From: Apoda limacodes | Taxonomy: Eukaryota > Arthropoda > Insecta > Lepidoptera > Limacodidae | Assembly (NCBI GenBank): GCA_946406115.1 | Contig: OX291553.1 | Coordinates: 3,849,001-3,913,000 of the forward strand | Length of the DNA: 64,000 nt | Direction of reading: 5' to 3' | In this document: one piece after another, positions 46,150-53,425 of the stretch | Numbering within the stretch: the stretch's first letter is position 1 | Layout of the letters: each line of letters starts with the position of its first letter | Position numbers and translations under genes: made by a program | Notes under the pieces: generated by a model | Databases searched by the model: none | What the model saw: only the letters and a program-made list of their open reading frames with translations | Told to the model about the DNA's origin: nothing

Positions 46150-46470
46150 TATTACCCCGCCCCTAATAGGGCCTCCCCCCTAACACAGCGCCGACGTCCC
46201 TGGGTTCATCGGCGACCGCAAGGATACACGAGGTATCAAAGAGTGCCAGGGCGCTCCTCGCCCCAACTCAATCGCACCCGCGTAACGGGGAACTCCCCTC
46301 CTGGCGATGACTCATCTTCGGGTTCTAGGCTCACGCTGGTCGAAGGGACAACCCGGCGGGGAGCCCTTGCGCGTCGCGCGCTATATGGGCTGAGACTCCT
46401 TCAGAGTCTCTCCCCAAAAGTCCGGTGAAGCAGTAATGGCTGCAACAGCCAACTGCATAGTCAGCTCAGA
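46150..46470 (+). other. GC-rich block, origin unknown
   Basis: About 320 bp that is clearly richer in GC than anything near it (e.g. CGCCGACGTCCCTGG, AACCCGGCGGGGAGCCC, GCGCGTCGCGCGC). An open frame runs 46243-46428. It has no exon-like splice sites that I can support. It resembles GC-rich 5' regions of LINEs and may be a truncated 5' leader, but no motif proves this. Confidence 0.35.
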
Positions 46471-46779
46471 AAAAAAAGGGTATTGCATCTTGCTAGCTCT
46501 TGAACACAATTAATGAAGTGCATGTTACAGGTTTTTTTTTATTGCAGTACCTAAAGGGGGTCATAAAACAGCTTGCATGAGATAAAATATTTCTTTGCTC
46601 AATTAACTTGAAACTTGATACCTGCCCAGTTTAAACATTAATAAACGAGAATTTTTGAGGGGTTTATTTTTTGCAGTTTGTATTTAATTGTGACATTTTT
46701 TTTTAATAGTCTCATTTTTTTTTTTTTATTTATTTATTTAAACTTACTGCACTACAATAAATAAAATATATATATGGGT
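46471..46779. other. AT-rich spacer
   Basis: T-rich runs; nothing recognised. Confidence 0.5.
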
Positions 46780-46960
46780 AAAATACCAGTACGGTAACTA
46801 ATTTATCTTCCATACCGTCACAAATGTCCTCGGTTACTTTTAGCAGCGCGGTGCAAGTGCTGTGTCCTAAACGAAAACCAGACTGAAAAGAGGATAGCAG
46901 CTCATTTTTACATACGTGATTGGATAGTTGCTGATGCACCACTGCCACAAGTAATTTAGA
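46780..46960 (-). mobile_element. Reverse transcriptase fragment of a second LINE family
   Basis: Minus-strand translation: VVHQQLSNHVCKNELLSSFQ, SGFRLGHSTCTALLKVTEDI, MEDKLVTVLVF. The QSGFR-x-GHSTxTALLKVT-(D/E)-DI block is RT domain 2 of Jockey/CR1-type elements. It is distinct from the main family here, which has QYGFRRGRSTGDLLV. It ends just before catalytic motif A. Confidence 0.75.
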
Positions 46961-47445
46961 CTAAAAGGTAAAATAGAGATGGGTCTAAAATTATTTAAAG
47001 TTACGGGATTGCAAGAAAGTTCGTATCAACTGTCTTCAATTTAAACCAAAAACACTTACTTCGAGGTTTTCTTTAAAATTCAACCCCTAAGAGATGAAAG
47101 TGGGTGGCAAAGTTTGTATGAGAAGCAATATTTTTGATGTCAAATTTACATATAACAAGGTATGCATATTCTTCAACACAATTAATGTAACAAGTATTTT
47201 AGTGTTTCTAAAACTGAGGTCCTATAACAAGGTATGCATATTCTTCAACACAATTAATTTAACAAGTATTTTAGTGTTTCTAAAACTGAGGTCCTGAGAG
47301 AAAGGGATTGGCAAAGTGTATATGAGAAATCCAAATCTATCAACATATAAAAATGGCAATGACCCGACTAACTCATTATCGCCCAGCCAAAACTTCTAAG
47401 TATACAAATTTGAAATTCGGACAAAGAGTCAAATACGGTACCATG
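46961..47445. other. Non-coding, includes a 72-bp duplication
   Basis: AT-rich with RTE-like phrasing (TTCAACCCCTAAGAGATGAA). The only sharp feature is the 72-bp duplication at 47151-47294. Confidence 0.5.
47151..47294. repeat. 2 x 72-bp tandem duplication
   Basis: Copies at 47151-47222 and 47223-47294 differ at one visible position (AATTAATG/AATTAATT). The open frame across both is only a consequence of the multiple-of-3 length. Confidence 0.9.
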
Positions 47446-47761
47446 TTCGTGGGTACATTTAACTACCTTTAAAAAATTCCTTGATGACTCCAATATATCA
47501 GAAGTAGCTCAACAAGGCATCAAATTTCCCTTTGCGACACCTTACTCCCCTCATATGAATGGATTATCTAAAGCAGCCATCTGATCTACGGCGATACATC
47601 TGAAAAGGCTTTTAAATTTAACGCATTTCACTTTTAAGGAAATTACCACTTGCTTTGCTCAAATAGAGGCAGTATTAAATTCGCAACCTCTTACACCTTT
47701 CTCCTCTGATCCCTTAGATTTATCTGTCCTTACACCTTCTCATTTCTTGATTGGACACTAA
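47446..47761 (+). pseudogene. BEL/Pao retrotransposon integrase relic
   Basis: The translation, with one frameshift near 47470 and an internal stop, gives FVGTFNYLKKFLDD, GIKFPFATPYSPHMNGLSKA, THFTFKEITTCFAQIEAVLN, SQPLTPFSSDPLDLSVLTP and HFLIGH. This is the integrase core and its C-terminal LNSRPLTPLSxDPxDLxxLTPxHFLIG signature of BEL/Pao LTR elements. The catalytic Glu position in G-L-x-E-A-A is Lys here. No LTRs or gag/pol flanks remain. Confidence 0.85.
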
Positions 47762-47849
47762 TATCACTATAACTCATATAAATTATTACATACAAGTTGG
47801 TGGTGGCCAAGGGGTTTTGATTTCACCTGGAGTTCTGAGAGGCGGAGAT

Positions 47850-47910
47850 TCCACCCAGGAGTCCACAATCGGCACTGGGCCTGTGTGTGGACTATGGTTG
47901 TGATGATAGG
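47850..47910 (+). repeat. Lepidopteran repeat (GTCCACAATC..CACTGGGCC type)
   Basis: GAGTCCACAATCGGCACTGG, GTGTGGACTATGG. Opposite orientation to the copy at 35545-35630. Confidence 0.5.
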
Positions 47911-48028
47911 CCATGCCACAACAATGAGGATGTACGAGGCTAATAAGATATCATTTGTATCCACTGCTAGACTGAATGGACTTCAAGCAAAGTACTAACA
48001 TAACAATTGGTAGTAAAAAAAAAGGGTA

Positions 48029-48034
48029 TTTATT
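48029..48034 (-). terminator. Candidate poly(A) signal of PIGF
   Basis: TTTATT on the plus strand (AATAAA on the minus), about 320 bases past the PIGF stop. It is a plausible but unproven 3' end. Confidence 0.35.
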
Positions 48035-48350
48035 AATTATCTCAAATACAAAAAATCCTACAATAAAGCTGATTCATATTTTTTGGCTTTTAATTTGTAA
48101 ATTTAAATACTTGAAACTAAACAACTAGTTGATTCCAAATATTTGGTTTCCATGGCAAACAAATTGGTTTACTATCCTACCCAGGAAAAAGATTTAATAT
48201 ACTTAATATGTGGCCTATTCTTTCCATCTTTCCAAGGTCCTCTATGCAAAAAATCATGTACCTTCATTTCTCTGTAAGGTATCACGTCAAGGAAGGGCAA
48301 ACAAACAAACATAATTTTACATTTATATATTGGTCAGGTTGTTTCATCAC

Positions 48351-49077
48351 TTATTTTGGTATATGAATCTTATTCAAAATGTTTACAATTATATTTAGTA
48401 CTGGATATTTAAAAGCTGTGGATATCAATGAAATTCTTAATATTGCTAACACATTGGAGAGTATGTACCCTCCAATAGCACCAAGATAGCAAGGTATGGG
48501 CCACTGCTGCCACGGAGTGTTCCAATCTAATGGGATTACTACTGCACCAAGCCACGCTCCACCAACTGTAAATAATGCATTGTTCACAAGCATTTCTATT
48601 GCTGTGTCCTTAATCAAAGCTTTTACACCAAACAACAGCTGCATTGTTGCTTCCACACCAGTATGTAAGATTAAAGGAAACACTGTCAGTAAGGTTAATA
48701 ATGCAGAGAGCATCAAGGTTTCTTCATGTGAGTCGAGGAACGGAGCACCGAATAGTATCATTCCAACAAAAAAGCTGAACACAGCGCACAAGAAAAATAT
48801 GCAAGATTTCAACAATTCTCCAATCCGAATCCTTCCTGGTTTGTTTCTCTTTCCATTAGTTTCGGGAGCGGAATTCAAATAAAACGATTTTAAAAGTTCA
48901 GCTACGAAAATCAGTATTAAAATGTAAAAAGAAGAAGCTTTGCCTACTGAATAAAGGACACCTAGATAAGATACAACAGTTACTATACTTGGTAAATAAA
49001 TACATGTTATCAAACATGAAACATTTATTCTTCTCAATTCTAATCTATTATCCGAGGAAAACATCACAGTTATAATT
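48351..49077 (-). CDS. PIGF, GPI ethanolamine-phosphate transferase subunit
   Basis: Phosphatidylinositol-glycan class F protein, an ER membrane partner that stabilises the GPI ethanolamine-phosphate transferases PIGO and PIGG in GPI-anchor synthesis. The coding part is one exon: ATG at 49064, stop at 48351, 237 aa, close to the family length of about 220. Several hydrophobic segments span the protein (roughly 15-60, 85-130, 160-235). The family signature is clear at residues 169-190: GAWLGA..IPLDWNTPWQQWP, followed by CYLGAIGGY. An acceptor TTCTTTCAG sits at 49078-49080, so 13 bases of 5'UTR (49065-49077) are spliced from an upstream exon. A GTG three bases before the ATG is not a eukaryotic start. 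PIGF is divergent from ALAS. Confidence 0.93.
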
Positions 49078-49888
49078 CTGAAAGAATTAAAACAAAATAA
49101 CTGTTTTAAGGTTATTTTTTGGTTTTCTTTTCACCCTTCCTTGTCTAAGGACAGACTTACTAAGGTCTTATACTATGATGCCTAGTCTTTAATCTTTCTT
49201 CATTCTTAGTAATTGTTAAAAAATAATTAGTCTCTATTCACTTCCCAATTTATATTAGGTATAGAAACGAGTAATTCTTGGACACTGTATATCAAAGTAT
49301 TAAAATTTACAAAGCCACATCCTCAGATGTTGTATAGGTACCCTATACATTCTTTTTCCCAATTTTTTTATTAGTTTTATGCTATTTTGTTTCATCCCTA
49401 CTGGTGAAAGAATTTGATACATGTGTGCCATATATTAAAGACGTATATTATACCTACATAGTCCGATCATGTACGTAGTGTTAATAATAATAATGTATTT
49501 TTTAGACATATTACACAGCGCTATCTGGTTCCAAACTAGGTAAAAAAGCGTGTATTATGTAAACGGTTACAAATACTTGTATACTTTTTTTATAAATACA
49601 TACATATCATATGTAAATACACGCGAACTCAAGACAAATATAAATGTTTATCACATAAAAGTGTGTCCTGTGCGGAAATCAAACCACACCTTTTGCACAG
49701 CAGCCGGCCACACTAACAACTAGGCAGCGAGAGAGTACGCCATGATGTACAACATTTTGCGCTTAATGTCAATAATCCAACCAAAGAGAACGAGCACATA
49801 TTTGTGCAGTGTGTCACACAGAATTTACCTTTTTTTACCTTGGCTTGATTATTACATTAAACGCATTGAAGCAGTAAACAGTACTCAC
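49078..49888. other. Putative intron upstream of PIGF
   Basis: AT-rich; contains a minus-strand SINE (49530-49740). A short open stretch at about 49280-49385 on the minus strand has a weak acceptor but no convincing coding signal. Confidence 0.45.
49530..49740 (-). mobile_element. tRNA-derived SINE, minus strand
   Basis: Reverse complement: TGCCTAGTTGTTAGTGTGG, a B-box-like GGTTTGATTTCCG, CACAGGACACACTTT, TTGTCTTGAGTTCGCGTG and an AT-rich tail. Related to the copy at 10560-10682. Confidence 0.6.
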
Positions 49889-50024
49889 TTAAACTTTTCT
49901 GACCCGACGGTCGAACATCAAAACCATAGTCACTATGAACTGTTTGGGATGCAGAACTATTTTTATTTTCGTTTATTTGGTCATCGGTCTTCCTTCCATC
50001 CATCCTTGTTTTGTCGTTTGTCAT
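49889..50024 (-). CDS. Candidate first coding exon, 45 codons, gene unknown
   Basis: ATG at 50024 opens a frame with an in-frame stop upstream. It encodes a hydrophilic peptide starting MTNDKTRMDGRKTDDQ and ending YGFDVRPSGQKSL, and stops one base into a codon at a consensus GTGAGT donor (49888-49883). The composition looks coding (charged, Lys/Asp/Asn-rich). If joined to the PIGF exon at 49077, its frame ends after two codons (Lys-Leu-stop), just upstream of the PIGF ATG. In that case it would be an upstream open reading frame of PIGF and not part of PIGF itself. Otherwise it belongs to another gene. I do not recognise the peptide. Confidence 0.4.
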
Positions 50025-51388
50025 GTTAGCGTTGGTGTCAAAAATTTCAAAATTTTAGTATCATATGTTACAAACTGTCAAGCGTTCGTTTAAGATATTA
50101 TTTTTTTGTTGTTGCCACCAAGAAATGAACCTTTAGAGTTAGACCCATCTCTGGAGCTGCCTATAAATATTCATTATTAATGGTATTTATATTATCGTAG
50201 TGTGTATATGTTACAACTTACCTCACATACGTGACATGTTTGTCTTGAAGGATGTAAAATCTCATGGACACTCAAGAAGGCACCTTCTTACTATCACGCG
50301 CTTCAGATCAGAAACCAATCTTGCACACCACTTTCTGAGTAATCATGTTGTGGAAAGTTGGAACAAATTGCCGGCCAGTGTAGTTTCAGCCGATTCAGCC
50401 AACTCTTCTAAAAATGGACTAGACAAATGGTTTAAAGACTTCAAATATGTGGACTTACAAGAATGAAATATTAAGTAAATAATATTTTAATGACAAAGAC
50501 ATTTCTACCACTTTAGATAGACACACCAGCATCTCATGCTACTCGTCTATAATTTTAATATTAATAATAATGTTAACCGTTCGCTTTGCAACTAATCATT
50601 TTTGCAGTAAAAAGTTTCAAACCTACGCGAACGATAGAGGTGTCAATGACAAAATGGCGTTATCAAAAGTGTGAAAAGTATTAAACGTGGGAGCTCTTTA
50701 TTCCAAAACGAACATATTACAATGGTATTTTTACTTTTAAAAAACCAAATTTTTCAAAATAATTGCCAAGTGGCTATTGCCTTATACATAAAAACCTTTT
50801 TTTTTTTTTTGCAAAATTTTCTGCGTGGCCTCGTAATGTTCAATCCCTTAGCCATCGCCAATGGAATCGATAAAAAAATATGTGGATTGCTTTGTCGAAT
50901 TAGACGCAATTTTTTACCTCTTTAAATCAAATAAACCTTCGTTGGTTAAATTGTCAAACTATAAGACATAATCTAATCACATCAACTGTCATTCAATTAT
51001 AAACCTAAATAAAATGTGTACATATATTTTTATAATTTTTATTGATAACAACAAAAAGTAGTTACTCTGACCGGAATATTTACAAAATCTTGATTTTGTT
51101 TTATTTATTTTATTATTATAATAATTAAAGAATGAGAGTAGTAAGTCGTAGCAAGTGGCAAGTCTTTGGTCTCTGCCTACCACTCTGGTAAACAGGCGTG
51201 ATGTTATGTATGTATGTTTGAGAAGTAAAAGTTAATACAAAGATTGGGCTTCTTTTTTTATTACCAATGGCCAAAAGCTGTAGTATTCGAGCAAAAAGAA
51301 TTAAAAAAAAAACCAAACAAAATGAAAGAAAAATTGTGAGTGATTATTTTCTGCGAAACAACATAATCGATAATGACACTGTTTGGGT
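50025..51388. other. Intergenic region between PIGF and ALAS
   Basis: Holds a LINE RT C-terminal fragment (50200-50466); otherwise nothing recognised. Confidence 0.6.
50200..50466 (+). mobile_element. LINE RT C-terminal fragment (CR1/other type)
   Basis: Translation: SHGHSRRHLLTITRFRSETN, HHFLSNHVVESWNKLPASVV, NSSKNGLDKWFKDF. The FF(S)xRVVxxWNxLPxxVVxAxSxxxFKxxLD pattern is the standard tail of CR1-like and related LINE polymerases. It is a third LINE family in this window, ~950 bp upstream of the ALAS start. Confidence 0.8.
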
Positions 51389-51395
51389 TATAAAT
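51389..51395 (+). promoter_or_regulatory. TATA box of ALAS
   Basis: TATAAAT placed 32 bases upstream of an initiator at 51419-51424, the canonical spacing. Confidence 0.7.
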
Positions 51396-51418
51396 GGAAG
51401 GCGCTAACGTTCTTGCAA

Positions 51419-51424
51419 TCAGTT
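51419..51424 (+). promoter_or_regulatory. Initiator (TCAGTT), predicted ALAS transcription start
   Basis: TCAGTT matches the arthropod initiator TCAKTY, with the A at 51421 as +1. The spacing to the TATA box supports it. The resulting 5'UTR is 125 nt and contains no upstream ATG. Confidence 0.65.
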
Positions 51425-51444
51425 GCACGTAACAACTTAAGCGA

Positions 51445-51473
51445 AACGTTCGGCTACAGTGTGAGCCAACGTT
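51445..51473 (+). promoter_or_regulatory. Putative iron-responsive element (IRE) in ALAS 5'UTR
   Basis: Read as RNA: AACGUU (51445-51450), unpaired C (51451), GGCUA (51452-51456), loop CAGUGU (51457-51462), GAGCC (51463-51467), AACGUU (51468-51473). The lower stem has six Watson-Crick pairs. The upper stem has four pairs plus one A/G mismatch next to the loop. The loop fits CAGUGN, and the C bulge sits exactly five positions 5' of the loop, the IRE geometry recognised by IRP/aconitase-type proteins. It starts 25 bases after the predicted cap site, within the cap-proximal range needed for translational block. Vertebrate erythroid ALAS2 has an IRE in the same place. The mismatch may weaken binding. 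Confidence 0.65.
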
Positions 51474-51545
51474 AAATTACTTAATCGAAATATTAATATT
51501 ACGAGTGGTCTAAGTGTTAAGGTGAATCTTATCGATTACATAAAA

Positions 51546-53069
51546 ATGCCTTGTCCTTTCTTAGGATCGTTGAACCAAGCCTTCGTAAGAAATTACGGGG
51601 CAGTTTTGGTGAAACAATATGGAAATTACTGCCCAGTCATGGCTCGAAGTTTCCGCTCACTTGGAAACGATGAAACGAAGTGCCCTTTCATTCAGAAGAA
51701 CTCAATAATTGCAGAAGCTCCTAGAGAAATGACAGAAGACATTGTTTACAACCGGCCTTCTTACCAATATGAAAAATTCTTCAATGATCAAATCAGTGCT
51801 AAGAAGAATGATTATTCTTATCGTGTATTCAGGAAGGTGTCCCGTTTAGCTGCTGATGGAATGTACCCACAAGCTTTAGAAGGTCAGGAGAATCGCCAAG
51901 TGACAGTATGGTGTGCAAATGATTATCTTGGAGCTTCTCGTCATCCTGTTGTTCAAGATGCTGCTATTGCTTCCATTAAGTCATATGGTACTGGGGCAGG
52001 TGGGACCCGTAATATTGCTGGAAATTCTCAGATGACTGAGAAACTTGAGGCTGAAATAGCTAAACTTCATAAAAAGCCTGCAGCATTAATATTCAGTTCT
52101 TGTTTTGTTGCAAATGATGCAACATTGTCTACTCTTGGAAAGCTATTGCCTGGGTGTGTTATATATTCTGACGCAGGGAATCACGCTTCAATGATACAAG
52201 GTATTAGAAATAGTCGAGCACCAAAACATATATTTAGGCACAATGATCCCAATCATCTAAGGGAATTACTGGCAGCATCACCAGTTGGTGTTCCAAAACT
52301 AGTCGTTTTTGAGACTGTTCATTCCATGAGTGGTGCTATTTGCCCTCTTGAGGAAATGTGCAATATAGCACATGAATATGGAGCTTTAACTTTTGTGGAT
52401 GAAGTTCATGCTGTGGGATTATATGGAAAACATGGTGCTGGTATTGGGGAAGAGAGAGGTCTGCAGCATATGATAGATATTGTTTCTGGAACATTAGGGA
52501 AAGCATTTGGGAATGTCGGAGGTTACATTGCTGGATCATCACTGTTGGTAGATACAATAAGATCGCTGGCACCAGGTTTCATATTTACAACAGCACTCCC
52601 TCCTCCTACCTTAGCTGGATCTTTAGCAGCCATAAGGTTGTTGGCTAGTGAGGAAGGGAGAACACTCCGAGCAAAGCACCAAGCTATTGTTAAATATTTA
52701 AAAATGTCTTTACTCGTCGCAGGGCTTCCACAGTTACCTTCTGTGAGTCACATAGTGCCTGTTCCTATAAAAGGAGCAGATAAAGTAGCTTTAGTTGCTG
52801 AATCTCTAATGAAAAAGGGGCATTATGTGCAAGCAATAAACTATCCCACCGTAGCACGGGGAGAAGAGAGACTGCGTTTTGCACCAGGACCATACCACAC
52901 TCCTGTAATGATTGATAATTTAATCACTGCCCTCATTGATGCATTCCATGAAAACAACATAAGTTTTAATGAATTTGTTAAAAATGGTGCTTGCCGTGAG
53001 TGTAGTATGGAGTACAAACTCGATGTGGGATATGAAGAACTTCTTAAAGTCCCCATGCAAGTAGCTTAA
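51546..53069 (+). CDS. 5-aminolevulinate synthase (ALAS), complete
   Basis: Mitochondrial PLP enzyme joining glycine and succinyl-CoA to 5-aminolevulinate, the first and rate-limiting step of animal heme synthesis. 507 aa from the first ATG (context ATAAAAATGC); the eight codons before it begin with GTG and are untranslated. The full coding region is uninterrupted. Residues 1-55 are the basic presequence, with three Cys-Pro heme-regulatory-type pairs (C3P4, C29P30, C46P47). The catalytic core is class-II alpha-oxoamine synthase: [13 protein letters not shown] (122-134), [12 protein letters not shown] (148-159), [11 protein letters not shown] (D285 for the PLP ring nitrogen, H288), [12 protein letters not shown] (K319, Schiff base), and [11 protein letters not shown] near 442-452. 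No key residue is missing. Insect ALAS proteins are usually of similar length. It is divergent from PIGF and convergent with CDC40. Confidence 0.98.
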   Translation: MPCPFLGSLNQAFVRNYGAVLVKQYGNYCPVMARSFRSLGNDETKCPFIQKNSIIAEAPREMTEDIVYNRPSYQYEKFFNDQISAKKNDYSYRVFRKVSRLAADGMYPQALEGQENRQVTVWCANDYLGASRHPVVQDAAIASIKSYGTGAGGTRNIAGNSQMTEKLEAEIAKLHKKPAALIFSSCFVANDATLSTLGKLLPGCVIYSDAGNHASMIQGIRNSRAPKHIFRHNDPNHLRELLAASPVGVPKLVVFETVHSMSGAICPLEEMCNIAHEYGALTFVDEVHAVGLYGKHGAGIGEERGLQHMIDIVSGTLGKAFGNVGGYIAGSSLLVDTIRSLAPGFIFTTALPPPTLAGSLAAIRLLASEEGRTLRAKHQAIVKYLKMSLLVAGLPQLPSVSHIVPVPIKGADKVALVAESLMKKGHYVQAINYPTVARGEERLRFAPGPYHTPVMIDNLITALIDAFHENNISFNEFVKNGACRECSMEYKLDVGYEELLKVPMQVA

Positions 53070-53174
53070 TTTGAAAATAATAGTTGTCATCTGTTTGCAA
53101 AGCATAAAAAAATGACAAAAAAAAATATATTGTTAAGCAACATTTTATAGTTTATTTGACTTGTTTTTTGGTAA

Positions 53175-53180
53175 TTTATT
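53175..53180 (-). terminator. Candidate poly(A) signal of CDC40
   Basis: TTTATT on the plus strand, i.e. AATAAA on the minus strand, about 70 bases past the CDC40 stop. A closer TTTATT at 53243-53248 overlaps the stop codon. Confidence 0.5.
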
Positions 53181-53205
53181 GGTATATGGTAATTGTGTTC
53201 AGGGA

Positions 53206-53211
53206 AATAAA
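53206..53211 (+). terminator. Poly(A) signal of ALAS
   Basis: AATAAA 137 bases after the ALAS stop; a second AATAAA-like stretch follows at 53225. The expected cleavage site, about 53225-53235, lies only ~20 bases from the CDC40 stop codon on the other strand. Confidence 0.65.
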
Positions 53212-53247
53212 AGATAAAAGTTTTAATAAATTATTTGATCTTTTTAT

Positions 53248-53425
53248 TTAATCCCAATATTTGATAACACCATCCCAACCAGCAGTTAGCAGTTTGCTGG
53301 GCTCATGGGGATGCCACAGAGATGTGATGCAGACTCCATCATGAGCTTTCCACTTCTTGTATAGCTTGGTTGTTTTCCAATCCCAAATGTAACATTTCCC
53401 GTCTGCATCACCAGATACTAGGTAG
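53248..53425 (-). CDS. CDC40/PRP17 pre-mRNA splicing factor, terminal exon
   Basis: Last exon of the WD40-repeat splicing factor CDC40 (PRP17), needed for the second catalytic step of pre-mRNA splicing in the nucleus. After the acceptor TTGTTACAG the exon gives one base of a split codon, then YLVSGDADGKCYIWDWKTTK, LYKKWKAHDGVCITSLWHPH and EPSKLLTAGWDGVIKYWD before TAA. These are the last two WD40 blades: the GD-x-(D/N)-GK-x-x-IWDWKTTKLY motif and the C-terminal GWDG-x-IK-x-WD-stop are family hallmarks. The upstream exons should lie at higher coordinates or beyond the window; I could not identify them in 53426-64000. Confidence 0.93.

Noticed and set aside
47094..47297. Open frame with two identical 24-residue repeats
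   Set aside because: Consequence of the 72-bp duplication in AT-rich non-coding DNA.
48496..48882. 128-codon plus-strand open frame
   Set aside because: Antisense shadow of the PIGF exon.
51522..51545. Eight-codon N-terminal extension of ALAS from a GTG
   Set aside because: Eukaryotic initiation at GTG is unlikely; the ATG at 51546 is the first ATG of the predicted leader and has an A at -3.
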